Shown: piece by piece, positions 12,820-24,100 of the stretch
Layout: every line of letters begins with the position of its first letter
Numbering within the stretch: the stretch's first letter is position 1
DNA from: Gerris lacustris
Taxonomy: Eukaryota; Arthropoda; Insecta; Hemiptera; Gerridae
Reading direction: 5' to 3'
Assembly (NCBI GenBank): GCA_951217055.1
Contig: OX578282.1
Coordinates: 10,727,877 to 10,791,876, forward strand
Length of the DNA: 64,000 nt
Position numbers and translations under genes: made by a program
Notes under the pieces: model-generated
Databases searched by the model: none
What the model was told of the DNA's origin: nothing
The model's input: only the letters and a program-made list of their open reading frames with translations

Positions 12820-13317
12820 ATGCTCAAGTGTTACCTTAAAGTAACAATTTTTGCTTTTCGACTGTTACTTAATATGGGTGCTACCACCTGTTTAAAGCTT
12901 TGTCTCTACTGGGACTCACTCTTGTGCATCTTTATTGCGGGGCTCCCTTGAACTCAATGTTGTTGTTCAACATTGTTTCAGAGAATCTCGTTTCGATGGG
13001 AATCAAATCTTGTATCACAAAGACCTGCAATATGTTCTGGGGACACAGGGACATGTTGTGACTCAGCTGAGATTCAGCCCCGCAACAAAGTTGTGCAACT
13101 TTAAGTCCCAGTATGGACTAAGCTTTAGAGGTCCTAAACCACAATCCTTACTAATAATAACTGTATTAGGAATCTTATTCCAATAAGAATATTATTATTT
13201 TTATTTATTCCCAAAATTTCTTTTTGTTTCTCCTTTTTTAACAATGATCAAACTACAATACAATATTTCAAAAATAAAACTTTCTTTTTTTTAATACTTC
13301 CAATGGCATAATCTCAC
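12820..13317. other. Intergenic stretch without recognised content
   Basis: Short overlapping ORFs are present, but none shows similarity that I recognise. Confidence 0.45.
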
Positions 13318-13321
13318 TTAA

Positions 13322-13707
13322 CCCTTAGACACACAGGCTGGCGCATTAAGTGTGCCACGAGTAAAAAAGTTTCTGTAAATCACAGATTTACGATGCGAGA
13401 ATAATAAAGCCTCACTTTACCCTACCACTAGAGGCCCCTACAATAGACGAAACAGTCTGATTTGATTATTGCTTCGTTCTGCATTGTTTCGACGTATTTA
13501 TTTGGCTTGGTGTACTGTATACGCCGTGCCACCATTTCCAGTATAGAGGTGTTATGCCTTCCGATCAATATTTTTCAGATTTGCATGAGTTGTCGGATTA
13601 GGATGATGGTTTTGAGGAGTTATCTTAGGACTTTGACAACTAATAATTATTAGTTAATTATTAGCCCGTGCCTCATTGTTTGTCTTCTATAGCCGTGCCA
13701 CAAAGGG
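13322..13707 (+). mobile_element. piggyBac-like deletion derivative
   Basis: 386 bp between TTAA sites (13318-13321, 13708-13711) with CCCTT/AAGGG ends. Inside, an ATG at 13554 begins MPSDQYFSDLHELSD and then hits TAG. Past the stop the frame continues acidic (DDGFEELS). An acidic short N-terminus right after the left end is typical of piggyBac transposases, so this looks like an internal-deletion copy that kept the first exon of the transposase. Confidence 0.7.
13554..13601 (+). pseudogene. Remnant of piggyBac-type transposase N-terminus
   Basis: Fifteen codons (MPSDQYFSDLHELSD) then TAG; a further acidic stretch follows in the same frame with another stop. No catalytic region remains in this 386-bp element. 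Confidence 0.45.
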
Positions 13708-14141
13708 TTAATAAGAGCCAAAGTTTAAAGTCAATTAACATTTTTAAAGTTTAATCAGTCAAAAATTAAGACAGTTCAGCGGACGGAATAGAGGAACTAT
13801 TGCCCTCATATTTGGCATTCCTTATAACAATTTTAAAGCCTATTGGTTGGCATCACTATTTTTAAAAGGATAATTAGTTAATCGAGGTGTATCCAAAAAA
13901 TAAAAGCCAAATTAACTGGACCTAACAATTTATCTTTATTTTTTAAAGTTTCTCATATATGGCTGATACAATGTTTTTCTTTACTATTGTGATACAAAGT
14001 AACAGCTAAAACATAGAATGTCAGAACAAGATGGATTTACAGTGATACTACAATCACATTACTATTTCATCAAATTCAATATATTATTATTGATTGATTA
14101 AATTAATTAAATTATTATTGATATTAAATCGTCAATAATAT

Positions 14142-14717
14142 AATAGTACATTACGCGTCGAGTGCGGAAAGTAGCATTTTGCATGCGAGTGTGGAGTTTG
14201 CACCCGAGCGACAGCGAGGGTAGTAAAATCACACGAGCAATGCAAAATGCCGTTTTCGCACGAGTTGCGTACCGTACTTTATCTACGATTGTTAGATTTA
14301 AATAATAAATACAGAAAAAAATAAATTTGCTGTATGTAAGTTCGTATCTCTTCTCTTGATAAAGATGCATTAATCTTGAGTTGTATTTTTTGCCGAATTA
14401 ATTATTTCTGGAGGAGTATTATTCTCTACATTTTCGTCAAAGCCACTTGATTCATTCATTGTTTTTCACTAAAAACTCGATATAAACAGTTACTTAAATA
14501 AAAGAATAGCAAATTAGTTTTGTTAAATGTAAACAAACTCGCTAATTGTGCGTAAAGCTGAAGAATTCCTCTTCTTTACCGCGCTAGTGTGGTAAAGAAG
14601 AGGAATTGTTCAGAGCTATGAGACGCGCATGCTCAATGAATACAAGTACTTAAATAACCACTTTCTACGCATCTAAACAGAGATATAATGTTTATATTTC
14701 GTATCAATCGTAGATAA
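14142..14717 (-). mobile_element. Four-copy ~575-bp repeat, copy A (minus)
   Basis: Related to 24338-24937, 58422-58994 and 58995-59572. Read on the minus strand: start TTATCTACGATTGATACG; a strong hairpin (14564-14607, 17-bp perfect stem); a mini ORF from ATG (MNESSGFDENVENN, PPEIINSAKNTTQ, then stop); CAATCGTAGATAA, the inverse of the start; then a second near-palindromic module beginning AGTACGGTACGC and ending GCGTAATGTACT. So the unit is two palindromic modules back to back. No superfamily is certain. Confidence 0.8.
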
Positions 14718-14719
14718 AT

Positions 14720-16190
14720 ATTATTATTTATTTTTACAATTTTAGTTGGATAATAAGAAAGATCCCTTGATTTTTTTTAATCCCTTTTATTGTTGTTTAG
14801 TAAAATAAATATTTAAGTTTAAAATATTTTTCATGACAACGAAATAGAGATATTAAGGAGAAAAATTAGTTTTGATTCATTTGCATCCTACCCTAAAAAA
14901 TGTTTTAAATATGTAATTTGACCCACTTAAAACCTACAAAAAAGCAAATAAATTAAACACTAATATATAAAACTGAGTATACCTACTTATGGATACAGAA
15001 TAATAAGGTATGACAGTAAGCTGTTTTTAAGTATATATTTGAATCAAATGTTTAAAAGAGTTAAACCTGGTCGATGGCCTTACTTTTCCAACCATTTTTC
15101 AGATATTTAAATTTTCTAATCAAATAACTAAAATATATGTTAAAGTTTTGTTTAAATGAAACCTTTTCTCATTTAAGAGGCCACCTTAGGGCAGGATAGT
15201 AACATCAGGTACTTTTGTCACAAAGGGCCCAAGTGTTACATGATAATTTAAAGGATAATATTACATTATTAATATATGAAATTTTTATAGAACCCTTAAT
15301 TTTATTCTTTAAGCCCTCTCAATTATTCATAACAGTTTCAATTTCATATCTCCCTAATTAGTTAATAAAAAAAAAAAAAAAAATTGGAAGAAAAGAAAAA
15401 AAATTAATAAAGCATTAGAAATTTCTTACTTCATTAACCAAAAAAATTAAAAAAAAAAAAGTCATGTCTCTAACAATTGAATTTCTCAAAAAAAATATTC
15501 TTTTGAAAAATAAAATTACTTTAAAGTATATTACGGATTTTTCCTATTTATTATAATGTAAAGATTCAATTTTTAATATTTAAAAAATGAAATTCTAAAC
15601 ACTATTTTGGCATTAGGAAACTCAATTTTTTGTAATATTTCTCAATTAATTATAATAAATAAACCTGAAACAAATATATATATTAATTAATGAATAATAA
15701 ATAAATTGTTGTTTCTCAGAAAAGATTAATGTATTCAAACAAATTTCTGCCTTCACCTCTACTAATAGAGGAATTATTAAAATTTCTATATACTGTAAAT
15801 TTTTATTTATTAATTTTCTTATTTAATATCTATGAATAATACAGGCTAGAAACTAATATTATTTTGTTAGATTACCTTTTTTTTGTAATAATAAGAATTA
15901 AAGTGTAAATTTAAATTAAATTTAAAAAAATTGTTACAATTTGTTCAAAATTATATAAATATAATTTTTAAATGTATTAATCTATTCATTTATAACTAAT
16001 AAAATTTATTTTCTTGCTTTATTCATACCTTTTTGTTTTAATGAAATTTATAATATGTATTTATTCTACGTGTGAACTTGTTTCTTGCAGAAAAATATGA
16101 ACCATATGTGATGGGACCTGGTGCATAGACTTCCGCAGGTTGCCTTGTCATAAATCTATTGGCTTTCCAGTGAAATTTGAAATGGTGCAC
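14720..16190. other. AT-rich intergenic stretch
   Basis: Mostly A/T with poly-A runs (15365-15380). At 16080-16125 an acceptor-like ttcttgcag is followed by an open reading KYEPYVMGPGA then stop, exon-like but without other support. The rest holds nothing I can name. Confidence 0.45.
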
Positions 16191-16394
16191 ACAGTAGCGT
16201 ACACAGAAAATTTTTTCGGGGGGGGCCCAACCTAATTTAACTTATATGCGGGTTTAGCATATCCCATAATTTATTATAATTGTAATTTCTCCTCCTTTTC
16301 AACACTAATGTCAATTTCTAACCTCATATTTAATTAAATTAAAATCCTATGAGGTAACACCTCACTATGTGATGTGATTGTTCTAAAGAACGAT

Positions 16395-17312
16395 TATGTC
16401 TGCGATTCCAAGACAGAAATCTGTTCCAGTTATCAGACATTTTTGATCCCGTTTCTGGCTGTTAGTCTGTCTCTCGCTCAATCATTGCGAACAATTCTTA
16501 AAAACTACTATTTCGATTTTAATGAAATTCGGATGGCAGTTAATTAGCATATAAAAAGTCCATTGTTGGTCCTATATAAGGTCCAATCTTCTGGTACCAT
16601 TTCCCTTCACCACATTTCTCCACCTGCCACAATTTCTCTTCCACATGTGCACTCACATACATTTATTCCTTATCTTCAAAAATATTCATCTGATTTTATA
16701 AGACTTATCTGATAGAAGCTCACAGATTAATTTTAACTGTCTGCGCTGTTTAAATCATGTAAAAATCAAACCAATTTTGACACATTTAAAAAAGGAGGGA
16801 AAATTGAGTAAATTTAACATGAATAAAGTATCAATATAGCAATATTTTAAGAGCGCAGACGGTTGAAATTATTCTTGGGTTATCTGCGGGCTACTTTAAA
16901 CAAACCATTAAAATTTCATAAAAATCAGATGAGTACTTTTGAAGATATAGGTGTAAATAAATGTATGTCTGTGCGAATGTGGAAAAGAAATAAATAGGTG
17001 CAGAAGATTGAAACTTATACGGGATCAGCAATGTTATAACCTGGCTAATTATGACCTACCATCAAAATTTCAATAAAATTGGACGAATAGCTTTTAAGAT
17101 ATGTTGGTTCGCAAAAATTGAAGGACAGGCGGACACGGGACCCAAACTGTACCCTGATGTTGAACAGATTTCAGTCTTGGAATTTTTGAAATCGGAGACA
17201 TAAAAATTGTTCGTTCTTCAGAACTGTCACATATCTTTCGTTTCCTTTGGTAAGCTCGGAAGCAAAACGTGATCCATACTGCAAAAGCAAACGTGGATTT
17301 GGAGCACATACG
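16395..17312. repeat. Inverted pair of an interspersed repeat family (inside the hAT element)
   Basis: Left copy 16395-16745 (minus) and right copy 16850-17312 (plus) share gacggttgaaatta, atcagatgagtacttttgaa, gaccaacaatgggctaatta and ttggaatttttgaaatcgga. The right copy ends with the family's terminal block (ggtaagctcggaagc). The same family recurs at 53004-54229, 57940-58330 and 61870-63425. Confidence 0.75.
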
Positions 17313-17689
17313 AATTTCAAATTTTTATCTAGAAGAGAATTCTTCTCTAAGAAAATTAAATACCTATTGCAAAACAAAAGAATCATTCGCTCATTCGCTG
17401 GGTAATTACATGGGACATTTAACATCAAATGTTTTCTGAACGCTTTTTGAGTTTTTAGATATAACTTTACTATTACTATGTAATATGAATCAGTTTTTTC
17501 ACAAAATGATAAACCGATTTATTTATATTGCCTCTGTTTTCCCACTACATGTCGACGAACACTAGTCCGACCTGAGTCAGCAAGAGGGGAATGCCGAATA
17601 GACAAGAGGACCCACGTAGCGTTCTACACACAATCCTGGTCCAAACCAAAAATTTGCTACTGAAATCCACAACCATCATTTTAATTCGA

Positions 17690-18620
17690 TTAATTTAATT
17701 CCATCGGCAAAAGTTCGAGTTGACTCGAGCCTCATTTAATTTAATGTGCTTAACACCTAGGCCGAGCCGGCAATCGGGTCTATTATTGAACGCATCCCAA
17801 TTTATATTGATGCATAATTTCCATCGACAAAAAGCAATCTGGCCGATTCATTGTACTCATCCTAATCAATTCAATGCACTTAATTCTATAGCAAAAAATC
17901 CGGGCCCATCTGTCAATTTTTACGAATAAAAATTCAATTCATTGCATTAGGATTAGTAATGAATTGAAGCTGTCCTATAATGCAACCTATGCTATTGAAC
18001 TGGACTAAAACAAAAAATCATTGAATTCAACTGGCGAAAAATCGGGCCCAGCCGAAATCGGGTCGATCAAGTTTAATGTTTTTAGTTCCACTGGCAAAAA
18101 TCAAGGCCTAGTCGGCAAATGAGCTGATTTATTTCATGCATCCTAATTTAATTCAATGAATCTAATTCCATCAGCAAAAATCTCGGTCCAGCCAAAATCG
18201 GGCCGCTAAAGTGTTAAATAGTTTCAGTTTCATCTACAAAAATCCGGGCCCAGCCGACAGTCGGGCCGGTATAGTGTTTAATAAATTCAATTCCATCTGC
18301 AAATTCCAGTTCCAGCCGACAGTCGGGCCGGTATAGTGTTTAATAAATTTAATTCCATAGGCAAAATCCGGGCCCAGCCGACAGTCGGGCCGCTATAGTG
18401 TTTAATAGTTTTAGTTTCATCGGCAAAATCCGGGCCCAGCCGACAGTCGGGCCGGTATAATGTTGAATGAATTTAATTCTATCGGCAAATCCGGACCCAG
18501 CCGACAGTCGGGCCGGTATAGTGTTTAATAAATTTAATTCCATCGGCAAAATCCGGGCCCAGCCGACAGTCGGGCCGGTATAATGTTGAATGAATTTTAT
18601 TCTATCGGCAAATCCGGGCC
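17690..18620. repeat. 62-bp tandem repeat array
   Basis: From about 18180 to 18610 the unit (gccggtatagtgtttaat... ending cagccgacagtcgg) repeats with ~62-bp period, six to seven recognisable copies. Leftwards to about 17690 the same words (ccatcggcaaaa, gggcccagcc) occur in increasingly degenerate copies. GC-richer than its surroundings. Confidence 0.85.
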
Positions 18621-18829
18621 GAGCTTATTTGGGGTGAATAAGTGTATACACACCATAAGATAATACTTAATTAATTCCTTTTATTGGAAAATATTTACAG
18701 CCAATTCGAATGCATCTGTCATTACTGTGTTTTTTGGTTTTAAGTGTATGGCGGGTCTTAGGTATGTAATCATTTCGGGGGGGGCCAGGGCCCCTTGGGC
18801 CCCCCCCTGTGTACGCCACTGGGTGCACA

Positions 18830-19130
18830 CAAGGGGGGAAGGGGGCTAAAGGGGCTGAAGCCCCCCTAGAGTACCCAATAAAATATACAGACTTAAGAAA
18901 ATATTGTTTACCTATGCAAAATACTTATAAGTATAAGGCTGCCCATGAAACTCAATAAAAAATTAGATTTATTTTATATGGACCATATATACATACCCCG
19001 CTCCACTCCTCCCCCCTCCTACCCCCTGGTCACGACAACTTCTTTTAACAGTCTGGGATTCAGCCCCATAGGGAAAAATCCTGGGTGTGCCACTGGAAAT
19101 TGGTGTAATGAAGGATTCGATAAGGTCAAA
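18830..19130. repeat. GC-rich hAT-like fragment
   Basis: Directly after the 2.6-kb hAT element come G/C runs (aaggggggaagggggc, gaagcccccc) and, near 19085-19105, ctgggtgtgccactgg, which reads inverted as CCAGTGGCACACCC, a hAT-like end. The larger element may have inserted into an older one. Boundaries are uncertain. Confidence 0.4.
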
Positions 19131-20985
19131 ATAAGCCAATGTATTCAGCAAATTATTTTCATTCCTCTTAACTTCCGAAACCAAAGAACTTCCATATTTT
19201 CGGATTAATTGTTTTTGGATCATGCAGAAAATAAATTGAAATTTGAATTTCTTAATCAATAAATTGGTTAGGTGTGAAGTCTCACGTAAAAAGGGTTTCG
19301 TTGGTATTGTGAACACAAAATTAGTATAAGGGGGGGGGGGGAGTCGCCGCAAACAATTGATGTTTTTTTACAAAATGGTGCGGGAAATTAAACACTAACC
19401 ACAAGTGATATACATTTTTGTAATCTACTCTTCAATACCTTTCATTTGATACCCCACTCAAATTTTTAAAAATATATTTTTATCCCGTGACATGAATTAT
19501 CCGCCATTTTGAATTGGAACAGTTGATAATTTAGTATTCGCTATATTCTTCCTGTGTGCGCTTCAAAACGATCTTTAATACTGGAAAGTTTCATGATTTT
19601 ATCTCTTTTGATTCAAAAGTTATTGGAACCGTACAGAGTGACAGACAGACAGACACAGGAACGAAACTATAAGGGTTTCTTTTTTTGGTTTTACCAACGA
19701 AACCCTAAAATAAATAATTTATTAATTAAAAAAGGTTATATTTCCTCTTTCGGGCATCACCAGACCTAAAATAAAAAAATGTTTTACCAATAAAGCAAAA
19801 ATGTTTACTTAATAAAGCTATAACTTACACATCTAAAAAAATGTTATATTTAACTTTACAATTATAATTTGCTTTTTATTAACCTCAAGTCCTTGCTTGC
19901 GTCCAAATTTTACTTATTTTTAAACAATTTTAAAATTAATAAATATAAATAATTAAAATAATCCTCAGGTCATCTGTGTGTCACTGAGAAACTACCACTT
20001 TAAACAACATAAATGTGTACAAGGGGGGGGGGGGAATGCCTAAAAAACGTTTTAAATTGTTTAAAAATATATAAAAATTATAACGCAAGCAAAGAACCTC
20101 AAAAAGCAAATTATAATTGTACAGTGAAAATTTTTTAAATATGTGTATGAGTATAGCCTAAATCAATCTGGTTTCAATTCTCACTCGAATGTAGGTATTG
20201 TTTTGACAAAGGGATTATATCATAATCTCTAAACTGTGTGAATCATATAGATATAATCTCTCAAATGTACTGTTTGGACAAAGGTATATTATCTCTGAAG
20301 GGTTTAAATCAAGCAAAATAGTCCCGCCATGCAATTTTCGACTATGTGGATCACTGCAGATTAGCCAAAAGAAAATTTTTAAAAGTATTTCCCTGTTTCT
20401 TAGTTGCTTGATATAGCTTGAACTTTTTTCCCTATGCAATATATTTTCCCTTTATAATATTTTTTAAATGAATTATTTAATATCTTTATATTTTTGTATT
20501 ATTTATTTACGAAATTTGGAAGATTTATTAATCCACTAAGTTCCAAAGAAAAATAATTTTGAATTGGCCCTAGCTGAAACAACGGTAATTAGCCCCCCCC
20601 CTTTAATACTAACTTTTGATAAATGATAAATGTATACATTCAATGATTAAGAATGCGATAATTAAGAGAAACTTTATCAAATAAAATATCTATTGTATTT
20701 TTCCAGGAGAGTTGTTCTGATTTTATTACTTAATATAAGAAAAATCTTAGGGGCAAAACATATTCATTTTCAACAGCAGCCCCCCCGGAAAAGATCCACG
20801 AATTGACACAAGTAGGTAAAAGGTTATAATTTGGTTATCCCAACTAAACCTACTACTTGTACGCGGCTTTTTGTTGTTCCAGTTCTGTTTACAATCTTCT
20901 TGTCTTGTTTTAAATATTATGCTCTTTATCACTGAGTAAAACTTTGTGAAATAGGTTTAATCGAGTAACAACTAATATATTTACG
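19130..20985. other. Region upstream of CPSF2, no gene seen
   Basis: Contains a repeat fragment at about 19290-19720 with agggtttcgttggt at one side and accaacgaaaccct at the other and a (GACA)n run, and G runs at 19330 and 20023. The 5' UTR and promoter of CPSF2 should lie in the last few hundred bases before 20986, but no TATA or initiator can be defended. Confidence 0.5.
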
Positions 20986-21134
20986 ATGACTTCTATTATA
21001 AAATTCCATGCATTGTCTGGTGTTATGGACGAAACGCCACCTTGCTACATTCTGCAAGTCGACGAATTTCGCTTTCTCCTTGACTGCGGTTGGGATGAAA
21101 AGTTCGATGAAGAATTCATGAAAGAATTGAAGAG
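20986..21134 (+). CDS. CPSF2: CPSF2 coding exon 1 (residues 1-50, start codon)
   Basis: Starts at the ATG of MTSIIKF, which is the conserved CPSF100 N-terminus. The context before it (ttacgATGA) is a weak match to an animal start context. It encodes the first beta strands of the metallo-beta-lactamase fold ([16 protein letters not shown]). Ends AG before gtaaga, phase 2. Confidence 0.93.
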
Positions 21135-24100
21135 GTAAGAATCAATAGGCTATTCTAATTCCTTGCCACTTGTATGTGAATTCGAGGTGCAAATTATTCT
21201 GCAGTGGAAGATAAGGACCTATGTTTTTAATTGCGGTCTTTACTTGAAAACATATTTTGTTTAAACATAGTGTAGATCTGAAATCTTAGAGGGATCCAGG
21301 AATGAACAACTCGGAACCGTGGGGGAGATTTCCAAGATTCCAAGTGAGTTGCTTTTGAAACGAAGCTGGAGATTCACAATAGACTTAGGCACAGAGGATG
21401 CTCTAGTCTCTCTGCTAATTAATTTTTCTCAATATATCTGTGTCCTAGAACCCCTTACAACTTAAGTGAGACAACAATGAACAACTTAAATCAGCTAGAG
21501 CCACAAGAATGTTTTTACATTCAAATTCTAACTTGAATTCTATTTAAGTGAAGTCAGGGATTTAATTGTTCCCTGACTTTCAGGAGCAGATGAAAAAATC
21601 TGTTTTCTTTCAGTTTAAGCTGTACCCAAAATAATTTGACCATAAGCTAAGAAGGTATAGGTTTTTTAAGTTTAATGCTTTTTCCCCCTTGTGAGATCTG
21701 TGCAGAAAATGCCAGATTCTGACATCTCTATCTGAGATCCACCGCTCACCATTTCACGGGAGAAAATAAGGACAATGTCCTTTTTCCCCTGGTCCTTTTA
21801 TGAAGGAAATGATACGCTATAGAACTTGCTTAGTTACCAACAATTGCAAAATGCTGTTGCAAAATTTGTTTTTGTTAATTGTTCAATAATCGTGCATCCT
21901 GATAGGAGAAGGGTAGCTATCTAGTTAAGTCCCATTCCTGTTTGTGGTCTCTAAATCTGTTATATCCCAGCCAAAGATAGCTTCAAGTTCTAAAAAGAAT
22001 GAACTGTGGCTAGTCTTTGGACTTTTGAAGGTGTTCTAAAATATTCTTTTTAGAAGACTGAGACACTCTCAGCCTCAAAACAATACTAGCATAAGAGAGA
22101 GAGCTTTTTTTTTTTTTTTTTTTTTTTTCTTTTTTTTATATAGGGTGAGCAAAAAAAAATCTGTTCGACAGACTCCCTAAGAGAAGAGAAGCCTCTCCAT
22201 AGGTTGTGTGGGGTTGGCTCTCCGACCCACTAAATAAAGACCACCCTATTCCTAGGCAGAGTCCAGCAAGGTACCGTTCTCACATTACTTCCTGCCGGTG
22301 CCTTCTATTGTGGCCCTTGTGGCAACATCCCTTTTTCTTTTCTCTTCTTCAGGTTTTCCTTACCTGCTCTAGCTTTCTTGATTGTTCAATGAGGGTGTTC
22401 TAGTCGCTCCTCAGCTGCCCTCTTCTGTCGCAGTACATTCTCTGTGAAGGAGGCTACTGCTGTCCAACTTTCCTTGTTATCCAGCATCTTTTTTGCAAGG
22501 GTGTCTGGGATAAGAGAGAGCTAGTCTTCCTGGCTATCACTTGACTGTATATTATAGATAGTGCAACTCAACTTTTGTCACTCACAAACTACTAATTTTG
22601 CACTCATATTTTTAAAATTATTTATTCATGCATTATGGGACAAAACGTAAGATTTTTAATTAATAAATCAAAAAATGAATATTGGTCATGTATTACTCAA
22701 AACTTAATCGAAGGCAGCCCCTTCAACTACAGTAAGATTATCTAAAGTTTTGACTTTTGACACTCAGATTAGCCATCCTATATGAGGAAAAAAATTAAGC
22801 CACTAGGCCTGTGGGAGAGGTGGGGCCAGTGACATTTTTATTTGCTTAGTTGGCCTGACTTTCTAGAATTCAAAATCCTGACTTCTCATTGGCTCCCCAC
22901 GGATTTTCCTGCGCTGTCAAAAGTCAAAACTTTAGATAATCTAACTGTAGGGCAGTTTACTGATCCTCATTACTATCTGACATCAAACTTACCTGAAGTA
23001 CCCCGTCACCCTTAGAGGTTTAAGCGAGTTACTAAGTAAGGAAGTGCTCACTTACTTACTAACTTAGTCGGATCCTCTTCTATCTTGCAGTGTAGAGGTA
23101 GACAAAATATTACTCCCTCTCCTGTCCGTGGACAAGGTGCGGGAACGTTCTAGGGACATTCCTCTTTGAGCCAGGGAGGATGTGATGTTGTCCATCCAGG
23201 TTGTCTCTTTCTCCATCTGAGCCTTTTCCCCTCACACCTGGTTTCAAGGGCTTTTCGGAGAAGTCTTTCAGTGCTAATCCTATTCACGTGTCCGAACTAT
23301 CGTAGTTGAGAGTTTTCAACTGTCAGCGTTGCGGGCTTTATGTCCAGCCCCAGTCTAATGGTTGAGTTCCTGACCCTGTCTCTTGCCTACTACCTTCCTT
23401 AGATAGAACATTTCAGTTGCTTGGATGCGACTGAGGTTCTTCTTTGTTAATGCCCACGATTGGCAACTATTCGTTAGTGTGGGCATATAAACAGTTTTGA
23501 AAACAGTCATCTTTGACTTCTGACTTACTTACTAAGTAAGGAAGGGTGTACTCATAACGTTTCAAATTGAGCTTCATGGTAGTCAAAGAAATAAGATTTA
23601 TCTTTCATCAAATTTATATTACCACTATTATATCTGGATAAAAAACCTTAATTTATTGAAAATTAGTTATATATTTTAGCTTATACCTTAATTTACCAAA
23701 TACTTATAAGGACTACAAAAAAATACACTATTTACAGACATACATGACTACAGACATTTGTTTTTCTTATATAATTTAGGATATTTGAAAAAGGTTTTTT
23801 TTTCAACTTTTTTCTTGAACACACTTTTTTTTGCAGGCATGTCAATCAAATTGATGCAGTGCTCTTAACCTTCCCAGATCCACATCACCTTGGAGCTCTA
23901 CCGTATCTTGTTGGAAAGTGTGGTTTAAGCTGTCCGATTTATGCCACAATTCCTGTTTATAAAATGGGACAGATGTTTTTGTATGACCTCTACCAGGTAA
24001 TAAGCACTTTCTTAGTTTTAGTTATATATTGAGTTATTATATTTTATATAACAAACCTGAAGATAACCTTGCATTAGAGTAAACTCCTATGGCAAGGAGG

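Larger units (their letters stand above)
16192..18821. mobile_element. hAT-type element, 2.63 kb, 8-bp target duplication, no transposase
   Basis: Ends CAGTAGCGTACACAG and (inverted) CAGTGGCGTACACAG, followed inward by G/C runs; perfect flanking GGTGCACA at 16184-16191 and 18822-18829. This fits hAT (8-bp TSD, CAGTGGCG-like ends). Its cargo is a large inverted repeat of another family (16395-17310) and a 62-bp tandem array (about 17690-18620). I find no transposase ORF, so it is non-autonomous. Confidence 0.85.

Noticed and set aside
16081..16125. Terminal coding exon reading KYEPYVMGPGA then stop after ttcttgcag
   Set aside because: Only 14 codons, no upstream exon recognised, so a chance acceptor in AT-rich DNA is as likely.
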